Assembly (NCBI GenBank): GCA_039090855.1
Contig: CM077010.1
Span: 44,658,905 to 44,722,904 of the forward strand
Length of the DNA: 64,000 nt
Direction of reading: 5' to 3'
From: Macrothele yani
Taxonomy: Eukaryota; Arthropoda; Arachnida; Araneae; Macrothelidae
Shown here: positions 43,911 to 55,399 of the stretch, in pieces
Layout of the letters: the number at the start of each line of letters is the position of its first letter
Numbering within the stretch: the stretch's first letter is position 1
Program-made: the position numbers and the translations under genes
The notes under the pieces: generated by a model
Seen by the model: only the letters and a program-made list of their open reading frames with translations
What the model was told of the DNA's origin: nothing
Databases searched by the model: none

Positions 43911-45128
43911 TATACACTATATACCAACAAGTATGTGGGCCACCTGCAATTGACGATATCTGCGGTCCTGATACACGTTACGGCCGCCGCCGTTATATAT
44001 CGTGTGGGAAACAACAACGCAACCAGTCGCATGCAAGATGCCCCGCAATTTGGAGCTCTCTGATTTCGAGAAAGGTGTAATCGTCGGGTATCACAGAAAT
44101 GGCCGATCCATACGTGACATATCCAGCGAGTTGTAGTACCCAAAATCGACAGTGGCCTACGTGATTGGCAAGTGGAAGATGAGAGGTGACTGTCGGAATG
44201 TGCCCCGATCCGGAAGACCCACAAAACTGGGAGTTAGAGACCGACGGGTGCTGACCAGAGAAATTCGGAAGAACCGCACCAAATCGATGGGCCACATCGG
44301 CGAGGAGTTTACACAGGCATCCGGGAGTGTTCTGTCGATGAATACCATCCGTAAGGAAGCCCATCTGCTCGGTTATCATGAACGTACTGCCGCCCACAAG
44401 CCTTTGATCACCAAGTCCAATAGCGCTGCTCGGCTAACGTTGTGCAAAGAACGTCGACAGTGGACAGTGGAAACAGGTTCTCTGGAGCGACGAATCGAGG
44501 TTCACACTCTACCGTTCGGATGGCAGGGTCTGGGTTTGGCGTCTGCCTGGAGAACGCCTCCTGCCGGAATGTATTGTACCAACTGTGAAGTTCGGCGGCG
44601 GTGGAATTATGCTATGGGGGTGTTTCTCCTGGTATGTCATGGGACCCTTGGTTGCAATTCCTGGTAGACTCAACGCCGAGACCTACTGCACCATTTTGGA
44701 TGACCATGCGTTTCCTACGTTGCGGCAGTTTTACGGGGTGGACCCATGTTACATTTAGGATGACAATGCCGCCTGTCATGTTGCGAGGTCCACCATGGCT
44801 TGGTATGGTGACAATGGGGTTAATGGAATGGACTGGCTTACGCAGAGCAGGGACCTTAACCCTACCGAGCACCTCTGGGACGAGTTGGAGCTTTGACGTA
44901 AGGGGTGCCCCCACCGTCCGAAATTGGTGGAGGAACTGAGCTGTCTTCTCCAAGCCGAGTGGAAGAAAATACCGCTAGCCGTCGTACAACGCCTGGTTGA
45001 GATTATGCCTCGGAGGGTCGCAGCTGTAATCGCCGCTCGTGGAGGCTCCAATAACTATTGAAGGTGAATAAACTTCGTTTTCCTTTGCCATCACAGGTGT
45101 CCAATTACTTGTTGGTAGATAGTGTATA
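43911..45128 (+). mobile_element. Tc1 transposon, near full length
   Basis: Inverted ends TATACACTATATACCAACAA and, at the right, inverse ending TAGTGTATA; the similarity extends to the CACCTG motif. Length 1.2 kb. Confidence 0.87.
44038..45061 (+). pseudogene. Tc1 transposase with few lesions
   Basis: Starts MPRNLELSDFEKGVIVGYHR and covers the HTH, RSGRPTKLGVRDRR, then after a frameshift near 44470 [14 protein letters not shown] (first Asp), [21 protein letters not shown] (second Asp), DLNPTEHLWDEL (catalytic Glu) and the C-terminus IMPRRVAAVIAARGGSNNY-stop. Lesions: TAG at 44134-44136, the frameshift, a TAG near 44756, and a TGA near 44897. All three catalytic positions are preserved. Confidence 0.9.
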
Positions 45129-46184
45129 ACAGGTACACATAATCGCTGTGAGACTCACGCCAGCAGAGTTTCAAAGTTGTATTCATCAGCACACGGTTGC
45201 GGACACAGGGTCAAATTATAAGGGCCATCTGATAAATTCTGACTGTTATCTCGAGTTCCAAGTTACGACCTGAAACGTCGGAAGGAAATGATTGCTTGAG
45301 GGCCTATGTTTTATTGCTTCAGCTGTCGTTGCACAAGCCATCATCAACATCAGCAGGTTAGACAAGATGAATCCAAATAAGTTATATTCAGCCTCGAGTA
45401 CCCTTTCTTCCTGGATGCTGAAGACATTCGTGTCTTACTAAAAAGACGTGGTGTAAGAACGGATTCAACTTACAGCAAGAAGCGTAATAAAGCTATCTCA
45501 GCATCGTATTCTCGCCTATAGGGCCACCAGTTTAAAGAGTATTCACAACAGGGATTTTTAGCAAGTTCTTACAGCTAATTTTGCGAACGTTGAATGCTGG
45601 AACTCTGGATGCCACCTTTTGTAAGTACATGCGTTCCTGTCATCACCAGAGGGTGTTCGCAAGGAAATCAAATGATTCTATAGGTTTCGAGATCTCTTGA
45701 TACATGTATTTTCAGGTTGTCTGTAAGGAAAGGAAAGGGTCCTATGGGTTCAGAGATTTCTAGATATATTAAGATATGACAGTCACACTCATTTCATATG
45801 TGAGGAACATTATCGGAGGCAGCTTGAACCGCCTTGGAATATAGTTGCGTTTTGCGAACAGGTGAGTATGACGTAGTAACGATTCATTAGTACACATTGT
45901 ATCATGTGCAAAGTTCTATGTAAAGGCCTGGCTTTGTCTGTAGTACAAAACGAAGGCTGTATTGCGAAGTAGTGAGGTGTTGCATCTTCATCAGTTTCAA
46001 ACGATGGACTCTTTGACTTCCTCTGAAAATCTAATCGTATCCATCTGATCATTCATATTTTTACTGAGCACGTTCAGGACAAAGACAACACGTACGTACG
46101 GCATTCAAAAATTAAGTTACACTTGACCCTTGTAGCCCAACAGAAATTTGCTGAGGTATGTAACATTATGCGATAGAAAGCACA
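45129..46184. other. No recognised feature
   Basis: A weak ~75-bp duplication around 45645-45780. No domain or termini seen. Confidence 0.45.
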
Positions 46185-46639
46185 TACAGTAATGGCAAGG
46201 GTTGTGGACACTTTTTGAAAGTTTCATGTTTTGTAACTTTGCAGGCTTATAAGAAAATGTTATTTTACACCAACTACAAGTGTTTATATGTTCCTTTAGA
46301 GAAACGTTAATGCTGAATTCTATACAAAAAAGAGAATGCAAATATATGCAATACAAAAAAAGTTATACTTACTTTAGTCTAAAAAAGAAACATAAGTGTG
46401 ATTTAGTTAAAAAGCGGGCTGTAAGTACAATCACGGCTGGCCAATCACAGTCCTTGTTCTGGAGACCAATCAAATGGCAGTAGCTGCGATATATGCTGTC
46501 AGAAGTTGAGGAAAGTCAGTTTTGCTGTTTCTTCTGTAGAATAAAGACTGTTAGCGGTGTAAGTAAAGCGTAATTGTAGGTTGTGTGAATAGGTTTAGTA
46601 TTTCTTTAAATTTAACGTGTAGATAATAAGTATAGCAAT

Positions 46640-47185
46640 GTCGCCAAACAAAATATTTGATTGGTCATCCACGCCTTCGTGTAACCGACGGCACGCTGAA
46701 CGCAAGAAAATATATTGACACCATCCTAGAAAATATATTGACACCATCCTAGAAAATATATTGACACCATCCTAGAAAATATATTGACACCATCCTAGAA
46801 AATATATTGACACCATCCTGGAAAAAAACTGCTACCTTCCATCAGGGATCTCTTTCCCAACAATGCCGCCCCATTTCCTTTTAAGCAGGACTCAGCTTCC
46901 TACCACACAGCAAAAATATGCAACCAATTATTCGCAGCAAAGTCCATTCCATTGTTGTTCTGGCCAGGAAACAGCCCTGACCTGAACCCGATAGAAAATG
47001 TGTGGCACCGTTTAAAAAGCCTTGTACGAATAAGGCGTCCATCAAATAGAAGACAATTAATTGAGGCTATGATTGCTTTCTAGCACCTCGTAAAAACGAA
47101 GGCCGAACTTCAAACATTTGTTGGCTCAATGAGTCGTCGCTGTTATTCGGTTTTAAAGAATATGGGCTACCCTACTAAACACTGA
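46640..47185 (+). pseudogene. Tc1-like transposase remnant, copy B
   Basis: Across frames: a start near 46638, RKYIDTIL, KQDSASYHTAKI (second catalytic Asp region), FWPGNSPDLNPIENVWHRLK (catalytic Glu), RRPSNRRQLIEAMIAF and the C-terminus SMSRRCYSVLKNMGYPTKH-stop. The N-terminal HTH and first Asp are missing compared with full-length Tc1, so the family itself may be a deletion derivative. Confidence 0.8.
46706..46820 (+). repeat. 23-bp x5 tandem repeat inside the transposase
   Basis: Five near-identical 23-bp units, GAAAATATATTGACACCATC plus CTA. Copy A has only one unit. As 23 is not a multiple of 3, the expansion shifts the reading frame. Confidence 0.95.
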
Positions 47186-47489
47186 TAGTAAATTGAAATC
47201 GTAAGTGCAGCACAGTATATTCAGCATGATTGCAGTTTTCCCTGCATCACTTTCTTTTGTATTGCATATATTTGCATTCTGTTCTTTGCATTGAATTCAG
47301 CATTAAATGTTCTGTAAATTCACATATAAATATTTGCATTTGGTGCAATATAACATTTCTTTATAAGCCTGCAAAATTGCAAAACATAAAAATTTCAAAC
47401 AGTGTCCACAATTTTTGCCACTACTGTGAATTGCACTAATTTCCCAATTAGTCACCAAGTTTGTGTAGACATTTCTTTGAACGTGTGAC

Positions 47490-48330
47490 TAAACGTTCGA
47501 TTCTCTGATTATAGAAATCCACTCCTTGGTCATTCAGCCACCGTAAAATGTCTGTTTGCACCTGCTCATTTTTTTGCAAATCGCTGCCCTTATATGTTCT
47601 TTCAGCTTGCCGAAGATATGACAGTTACACAATGAAAGATCGGGACTGTACAGCGGATGTTGCCATAACTCCCATCCAATATTTTGGAACAACTGTCGTG
47701 TTGTGCGTGAAGTCTGTGGCGTGGCATTGTCGTAAATGAGAATAACACCTTTGCTCAACTTTCCCCACCTCTTGGTTTTCAATGCTGTTTTCAAAGACCG
47801 AAATGTTTGGCAGTGTTAGGCAGCGTTAATTGTTGTGCTTTTGCCATAAATTCCGTGTAAAGAACTCCTTCACAGTCGAAAAACACAGTGGCCATGACTA
47901 TTCCATCTGATGGTGCAACTTTGCATTTCTTCCAGAGGCGATGTTGTATTCTCCATTCCATACGCGCTCTCTTCTTTTTTATGGTGACATTTTTCACCCA
48001 TGTCTCATCGCCAGTGGTGATGCGGCGTAAGAAGTCATGGCCTCTCACAGAATAGCGTCGAAGAAAATCTAGAGAAAACAAAAACCGTTGACTTTTGTGT
48101 TCGTCTGTCCGTCAACAAAGAACACATCTTGTCCACAATTTGCACTAAACAAAATGTTCACAGACAATGGAATGAACACTGTCTAGACAACGTGATTCAG
48201 GTTGATGAATTGATTTGCCATAGTAAACCCCTTTGCCATTTCTGCGACTGTCAGTCTTCGATTATTGTGAATCAATTCATCAAACTGCATCACATTGTCT
48301 GCAGTGGTCGACGTTGATGGCATTTGTCAA
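47490..48330 (-). pseudogene. Mariner transposase
   Basis: Minus strand: MQFDELIHNNRRLTVAEMAK (HTH, about 48290), RRITTGDETWVKNVT (first Asp, near 48010), CKVAPSDGIVMATVFFDCEG, VILIYDNATPQTS (second Asp) and HPLYSPDLSLCNCHIF (third Asp). Two frameshifts lie near 47795 and 48090. Confidence 0.82.
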
Positions 48331-48592
48331 TCAGCATTCGTCAAATTTGTGCTACCACTTTCAGACTACTGGCATTACTTCATTACGGCTGGACGCGCGG
48401 TACTACAATTTTCCCATACACAGCCGTTATTTCACGATGAATCGCGGAACAATTCAGACACATTTTGCCCACAAAAATCGCACTGTTCCTCGTAGTTCGA
48501 ACTTCGAGTAAGATTTTAGCTGACGTGCGATTATGATCGCTTGTTCCTACACAACTGTTGCCGCTACGCCAATGATACACCTACCAGGTGGC

Positions 48593-48822
48593 GCATGGTA
48601 TGAACTCGCAAAAAAATAAAAAAATAAAAAACAAACAAACCTGCTGCCATCTCTTGGTATTATTGCGCAAGAAATGTGGAGCGAGCACGAAATCGATCGG
48701 GCATGGTATGAACTTGTAAAAAAATAATAAAAAAAAATAAGTGACACTTGACCTTTGTAGCCCAATACCGCGCATGCTCCACATTTGTTGCGCAATTATA
48801 CCAAGAAATGGCAGCAGGTGTA
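48593..48822. repeat. Foldback with 54-bp arms
   Basis: Arms 48638-48692 and 48769-48822 are ~93% inverted repeats (landmark CTGCTGCCATCTCTTGGTAT). A direct repeat GCATGGTATGAACT (48593 and 48701) and AT-rich runs lie beside the arms. It is probably a MITE pair; no target duplication is clear. Confidence 0.75.
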
Positions 48823-48858
48823 ACTTACGCAAATTAAGATATTTGATTGGTTTTTTAA

Positions 48859-49254
48859 CACGTTCGCTGCGGCGACGTTTTTCGGCGATTTTTTGTAGTA
48901 TGTTACGACCCACCGGTGGGGCCGTAACTGTTTCAATACAGTGCTCTACGACACACCGGTGGGTCGTTAAGAGATATTTACATAATGTGACTGATATTCA
49001 CTACAGATTTGTGTATATAAAAGATGTTTTCCTCCTCTGAAAAATGTAGAATTTGACGCAGACCGACCCACCAGTGGGTCGTAACTGTTTCAATACAGTG
49101 CTCTACGATACACCGGTGGGTCGTTTAGAGATATATACATAAAGTGGCTGATATTCACTACAGATTTGTATATATAAAATATGTTTTCCTCCTCTGAAAA
49201 ATGTAGAATTTAACGCGGAACGACCCACCGGTAGGTCGTAACGCAGGGAATGTG
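48859..49254. mobile_element. piggyBac-type MITE with duplicated core
   Basis: TTAA duplications (48855-48858 and 49255-49258) flank inverted ends CACGTTCGCTGCG and CGCAGGGAATGTG, the target and terminus style of piggyBac elements. Inside, a ~172-bp unit is tandemly duplicated (starting about 48905 and 49077), and the palindrome CGACCCACCGGTGGGTCG or variants occurs at both ends and the centre. Confidence 0.8.
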
Positions 49255-49299
49255 TTAATACGTCTCCTTGATATACAATGAAACCCAGTACGCAAGTAC

Positions 49300-50247
49300 T
49301 ATATATATCCGTTTATGGACGTAATAACGTACTATACAAACGCAAGGTATATAAGTATGCAGTTTTCAATACACCGAGCTAAGAGAGCATTTGATCTTAC
49401 ATCCAACCCCAGATACCTAGAGGAGGAGTTGGACAATATTCGAGAGTTTGCATCAGATCCGCGATTTGATGCGAAACATGTAAAAGACATCATCTTCAAT
49501 GCGGCCAGAATGGCGACGAGATAGGAGCAGGCGCTTCCGGTGCGAAGAATGGAGGAAAGGATGTTTGTTGGGTCAATCCCCATATGTCCGTGGTCTGATA
49601 TACATCTTTAAAAAATGCACTAAAGGGACATAAGCTCAACGTAGGCGTTAAATCTCAGAGAAATACCGCGTCTCTGCTTGCATCAAACCATAGCGATAGA
49701 GAGTTGACCAGCCATGCAGTTGTGTACGCAATTCCAATTGAATACCCGTATTCCTCGAATAGGGCTTATGTCAGGATGACCAAGCGTAGCTTTGAAATGA
49801 GATTGAAGGAGCACCAGCGAGATATTGCGAATAAAAAGCTGACTACCGCTCTCGCCCGAGATGCGGCAAACCTGGAGGCCAATCCCATTTAGTCAGATAT
49901 CCGTAAGCTGGCTCCCTACGAAGGATCGCGGGCCACAGCAACAAGAGGAGCTATTGAGATTCCGACGCGTTCAGACGCGTGCAACACAGATGTTACAATG
50001 AATATATCTCTCATTTGGTACAAACTGCTAAAAATCCATCACACGCAACTACCTCGAGTAACGTGTCTACGAGTATTGCATCACGCCATCTGCTTATATT
50101 GACGCAATTGTAATCTTTCATATACATTCCTTTTCTAACATTCTAGTTATATATTTATTATCTAGGTTATACTGCTTGAGGAAGCTCTCCGTAGAGAGCG
50201 AAAGCTTGCCTTTGTATAGTGCGTTATTACGTCCATTAACGGATTTA
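49300..50247 (+). mobile_element. Penelope-like fragment, second family
   Basis: Segment 49704-49892 reads VVYAIPI...AYVRMTKRSFEMRLKEHQRD, a GIY-YIG endonuclease with the YIG position altered to YVR. Upstream pieces at 49315-49524 belong to the inter-domain region. The 3' tail at 50215-50247 has an inverted copy at 49306-49340, the same inverted-end habit as the 19326-22890 element. Confidence 0.72.
50170..50206 (+). other. Hammerhead-like hairpin in the Penelope tail
   Basis: CTTGAGGA precedes a perfect stem GCTCTC-CGTA-GAGAGC followed by GAAAGC. A hammerhead core is CTGANGA, stem II, GAAA; here one extra T interrupts the first box. Probably a decayed ribozyme. Confidence 0.45.
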
Positions 50248-50249
50248 TA

Positions 50250-51205
50250 CAGGGTGATTTATCTAAACGTGTATAAACTTGTAGGAGGGGTAGGTTGCAC
50301 AAAGACAAATCGGAATCAGATAGCAATGCAACGTCGGAAACGCCATCCTCAAGTGGTAGATGGCGTTGTTCGGCCGCGAGACTACTCATACGTTCTTTCA
50401 GGATACCGTCATTTGTAAACCACCCGCAGAGGTAGTAGGATGGCAGAGTTCACGAACGCGGAAAAGACTGATATGCACCTCGCATACGGAGCAGCAGACT
50501 GCAACGGACGAACCACCGTGCCACTGTACCAGGAACGGTTACCGGATATTTCGGACGAGCCGCCGTGCGACTGTACTAGGAGTTACCGAATATTTTGGGA
50601 GGACGTCTTGCCAGAGCTATTAAACGAACAACAGTTCCCTCAGTCGCTGCGCAGTGTAATGTGGTTCCAGCACGATGGGGCCCCCGTCCATTTCAGCAAT
50701 GACGTCCGTCATCGCTTAAACATGACATTTGGACATCAGTGGATCGGGCGTGGTGATCCCGTTCATTTGCCTGCAAGATCGCCGGACTTAATATGCCCTG
50801 ATTATTTCTTCTGGCGTTACCTCGAAGGACTGGTGTACGACACCCCCGTTGAAAGTGATGAGGACCTTGTAGCACGCATTTCCGTAGTTGCTTCAGAAGT
50901 CCGAGACACGCCAGGAATTTTCCAAAATGTACGTTATTCTATGCGCCGACGATGTCAAGCGTTTGTGTTACAGCTCACTGTCGCAACTTTGAACACCTTC
51001 TGTAACCTCAATGTATTTCGCAAATGTCTTGTTAGTAATAAAAAACATTTTGTTCTCTTACGTGCTGCGCTTTCATTTCTCGGCCTCTCTGTACACTAGC
51101 ACTTGAAGATGGCGTTTCCGACCCTGCATTGGTATGTGATTCCGATTTTTCTTTGTGCAACCTACCCCTCCCAGAAGTTTGTACACTCTTAGCTGAATCA
51201 CTCTG
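50250..51205 (+). mobile_element. Internally deleted IS630-type transposon
   Basis: Long inverted ends (~130 bp): CAGGGTGATTTATCTAAACG at the left and inverse ending ATCACTCTG at the right, next to TA. It sits exactly at the end of the Penelope tail. Confidence 0.87.
50440..51099 (+). pseudogene. IS630-type transposase with internal deletion
   Basis: Open frame of 219 residues. It starts MAEFTNAEKTDMHLAYGAAD (N-terminal helix domain) and resumes at FWEDVLPELLNEQQFPQSLR, then WFQHDGAPVHFS (second Asp) and RSPDLICPDYFFWRYL (third acidic position). Roughly 200 residues with the HTH and first catalytic Asp are missing against the usual form. A short duplicated peptide, ERLPDISDEPPCDCTR-like, lies at the junction. 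The remaining frame is intact but cannot be catalytic. Confidence 0.85.
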
Positions 51206-51207
51206 TA

Positions 51208-53900
51208 TAGTACCTGTGTACTGTCTTTCATTGTAGAGGTGTAACATGTTTTGAAAGGACCTCGTACACAAATCATAAAGAACTATCAGAGGTGAATTGA
51301 ACTTCCCAGAATAAGTGCAGTGTCTTCAAAGAGCAATTATCAGTGACTGAAAAGATAATGCTCAATATAGATACGTGTGGGTACAACTTTCTTTCTATCG
51401 CTCTGCAGAAAACTTGAAGACTAGAATCCAAGGATTGGAATAGAACGTCAGAGTTTCTTTTCTACGAGTTATTTCAATAGAGCCAGCCACGTACACTGGA
51501 AATGATCCCAAATAATATAATCCAGGTCCCGGTTGTACAGTGGTAAGGTAGCAACTCCCAACAAGGAAACGTATGTGACACTAACTTTAAGATATCCTTT
51601 CTCCTGTTCCGAAAATCCAGCAAAAAACGGATCTGGAAACGAGTTCCACTTAAAGAATGAACAAATTTTCTAACCCGGCATAAAAACGGATGGTCAGCAG
51701 AAGAGAGGCTCTGCAAAGCACTCGATAAATCTGGATAAATCACAACACCATTTAGAGGTTTCGACTGGAATGGCGAAATGCAAGACGCACAGCATTGATC
51801 TTCATCGAAAACACAGTGGTTTTGAGCGATAAGCTCTCGACCTGCTTTAGTACCAGTAGAAAGCAACCAGTTTAATGTTTAACTCTGAAAAGGAAATATC
51901 CAACCTCAAGGTACTGAAAAATCATCTGTGCTGTGATAAAGTTAATGATTCTTAAATTAAATGAGTTAGGTTTATGCATAGAAAAGTAAACAACAATTTC
52001 TAATAGCGCTTTAATAGTTTGTTATCATACATTTAGTGCTTATGCTTGCCAATAAAAACATGCAACGCATTGCTTATTGCAGTTTCGGCAGAGTCAGACA
52101 TCGTAACTCATCTCCAAATAAAGTAAGCAAAGGGCTATTTTCTTCATTTTGTTGTACGCAAAGTGCGGAAAGATCTGAACTTTATTGCTCAACTTTGCAG
52201 CATTATCTTGGTGCTTTGAGGAACATGCAAATTGCAGATTTCCTCTTCAAGCAGCGCTAATGTGAGCTCGCTTCAGGTGTGTTCCAATCCTGGGAAAGAA
52301 TTATGCCATCCATTATTTTCTCCTCATTATAAGCGGGGTTCAAATTACATTCACAGTACGAGGATTATGTCTGATATGATTCCAGGCATGCATTCTTGAT
52401 CCTCGTCACCTAATGAATATTCTCAATTCCAGAATTCCACTGAGAAAAGTAACGTCACGTACAATCATTTTTCTTCCGGTATTAGCATTTGGTCAGAAGG
52501 ACAATTTGCTCGCTCTTTTCCTGGTGTTTGAATCAGCAGGTGTTATCTAGGCAATCTGCAAAAATCTTCATGTTTTCAGGTCACGTACTTGTTAGATGGA
52601 TGTTCCAAATGTGTAAGTCGCTCTTGAGAACGCATTTGAGATGAATCTGGAGAGAGAAACTTTTCCGAACACGAAGAACAAATCTGTCAGCGATGCTACT
52701 ATTTTTACAGGCGTGAGCGGTTTTATGTGTGCACGTGACTCTTTTTTAATTATCTCCCGGTGTATCTGTGCTTTTTCGCCCAGCGCCTTGCTTCTGCGGT
52801 TAGGAGAAGGCCTTCCGATGCTCCCTTAATGACCCGTCATTTAAGCACTCTACCGCGACGACCGGAATTTCAAAAGGCGTCGCTGCTAATTAAGTGCCTA
52901 GGACGATGAACAGCTTCTACGTATGGGAACTTCATATGCATTTTTACATTGTTTCAGAAGTCTTTTAGTTTTCCAACTGAGTTTCTAAAAATCAATGTTA
53001 AGGATATTTCTGAAAATACTATTAAACACAGAAGAATTGGAATTAGGCAAACATTACAACCCATATTAGTCAAATAGGCATTAAACCAATGACATTAAGA
53101 GTTTAATGCTGCCGGAAGCTTTTAAGATAAGATTTTTTATAATGTGAGCTCTCGTTATATGTGAATAGAGTAGATAAGAAACTATACGGCCTGAAGTATT
53201 TATTTGAAGTTGCGGAGAATCGAAATATATTTTGTCAGGACGGCTTATTACAAATAGAAACAAAAGTATTCTACTCAGTGAAATACAAACCATTTTTCTC
53301 AGTGAGTGGTAGATATCTGTCAGTAAATTGGTTGATTCCCCTTCGATAGCATTTGTGGTCCCCGAAGACGACAGATTCGTGATGAAATCCACACTTTGAA
53401 GAAAGAAGTCAGGAAGTGTAAGAGGTAATTTTGGGTGAGGAAGCTGTTTAAATTCTAGTTCTTAAAATTTGTTTTCTAGTAATAAACAACGATGAAACAT
53501 TTAGCCTTGTCATTCTGAAGGAAAAGTTGCTGTCTGTTTACTAATCCTGAATGCGCTGAAGCATCAAAGAGTGCATGCGATCCACATATGTTCAGTAGAC
53601 GTCGCAATGCTTTGTAGATCTATCCTGAACCACTTCGAACTCCACCACATCATCACAATTCCATTAAACATTAGCATCATTTCGAATCGTGCCCTGTCTC
53701 TCTCTCTCTCTGAAACAAGATATATGGACTATACTGGGTCCAGGCACTACTTTTGCTTGTTCAGATGGCTGAAGTACACTGATACATCGTTTATAACCGG
53801 TCATCACTCTATTGATAGTGATTTCGGTCCTACTCAAACACCACGTGTTTGAGCCAACTATAGATATGCTCAAAAAAAGGCTGTAATGAGAAACTAGCAA
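51208..53900. other. No recognised feature
   Basis: Short open frames (e.g. 51474-51866 minus, 53081-53392 minus) show no domain. A (TC)n tract lies near 53697-53712. Confidence 0.5.
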
Positions 53901-54047
53901 GACAGTGAATGCCAGATGTCACAATCGACAGTTAACTGTTTTTCAGCGCAGGTTGATAATAAAATGCCACATAGGTAATCGTCCAGTACGTGACATTTCA
54001 GCAGCACTGAAGATCCATAGGTCGACAGTTGTTGATATGACATACGG

Positions 54048-54140
54048 GGTCAGAATAGACCAACAAATGACCAGGGGTCAGAATAGGCCAACAAATGACC
54101 AGGTAAAGTTAACGGGGTCATAATAGACAAACAAATGACC
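54048..54140. repeat. ~30-bp x3 tandem repeat
   Basis: Three copies of GGGTCAGAATAGACCAACAA plus ATGACCAGG, with small changes, directly after the HTH region. Confidence 0.88.
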
Positions 54141-54811
54141 AGGTAAATCTCCAAAGCTAACTGAACGTGACAGCAGATCTCTGATACGAACTATCCCATT
54201 AGAAAGCAAAGACACTGTCTCAAGTCACGCAAACTTATTGTTAAACTATTGTGAGTAATGTTAGCACCAATACAGTAGGCATACCACTGTATTTGTGCTA
54301 ACATGTATTACCACTGCCGAGTTAGTATCCATCCACAAGCCGTTAAACGCCAATTAGCGTGTTGTAAGGAACGTCTTTTTCGAACTGTATACCAATGTAA
54401 AAATGTGCTGTGGACTGAGGAGTCACCGTACAGAGTCTCCCAGTCCAATGGTCTTTCCTTGATGCAGCGGATGCAGGGAAAATGTAGCTTTGTGGATGTA
54501 TCTTGCTGAATAAAGTTTAGTGGATGCATGTTGATTGTATAGAGAAGTTCCCATTTGTCAGTTTGGGCAAAACGATGAATGTCCTGACTTAAACCCTATG
54601 GACAAAGTTTGGAAAGAATGGGGTCGTCAAAGTCTTGGAAGAACTGATCGCGCAACAAACAAAAAACAGTTATACCTAATTCTGGATAGACACGTATGCA
54701 GTACCAACGTGATGACAATACTTAGGGAAAGACCCATACCTCTTCCAGCAAGGCGATTCATCATGTCGCACTGCTGGCATTATTACAGATTGGCACGACG
54801 GCATGGACGTC

Positions 54812-55110
54812 GAAAAGATGTTCTGGCAAGCGCAGTGTCCTGACTTAAACCCTATGGACAAAAGATGGTCTGGCAAGCCCAGTGTCCTGACTTAAACCCT
54901 ATGGACAAAAGATGGTCTGACAAGTCCAGTGTCCTGACGTAAACCCTATGGACGTCGAAAAGATGGTCTGGCAAGCCCAGTGTCCTGACGTAAACCCTAT
55001 GGACAAAAGATGGTCTGGCAAGCCCAGTGTCCTGACTTAAACCCTATGGACGTCGAAAAGATGGTCTGGCAAGCCCAGTGTTCTGACTTAAACCCTATGA
55101 ACACAGTGTG
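54812..55110. repeat. Minisatellite of 47 and 51 bp units from the catalytic region
   Basis: Six units with GATGGTCTGGCAAGCCCAGT and CCTGACTTAAACCCTATGGA; longer units carry an extra CGTC. The second block encodes CPDLNPMD, the segment leading to the third catalytic residue, so the array was amplified from the transposase gene. Confidence 0.9.
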
Positions 55111-55399
55111 GAAAGCATGGGGTCGTCAAAGTCTTGGAAGAACTGATCGCGCAACAAACAAAAAACAAAGCTAAACTTTTCAGAGTTTTGAAGGACGAAT
55201 GGCGGAACATATCGGCTGACATTTACGTATGTAGAATATTCCATAAAGATTACAGGCCGTTACAAGAGCTAAAGGTTTCAGCTCACAATATTATATTTTC
55301 TGTAAATAAAGGTTATTTGCAATCGTGGAGGTGTCCGGATGTTAATGATAGGGTACTGTATTTCGATCTCTCACCTTATTTAACAATTTCTTAGAAGAT

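Larger units (their letters stand above)
46187..47426 (+). mobile_element. Tc1-like element, copy B
   Basis: Ends CAGTAATGGCAAGGGTTGTG and inverse ...TTGCCACTACTG flanked by TA. Same family as copy A (36070-38206), and without a nested insertion, so it gives the 1.24-kb element length. Confidence 0.87.
53905..55394 (+). pseudogene. Tc1-type transposase remnant expanded by tandem repeats
   Basis: N-terminus MNARCHNRQLTVFQRRLIIK and RPVRDISAALKIHRSTVVD (HTH). Then VLWTEESPYRVSQSNGL, where the first catalytic Asp appears as Glu, and ECPDLNPMDKVWKEWGRQSL, where the catalytic Glu appears as Asp. A second copy of the distal part begins near 55090 (NTVWKAWGRQSLGRTDRATN). Repeats at 54048-54140 and 54812-55110 disrupt it. 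Element ends were not found. Confidence 0.75.
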
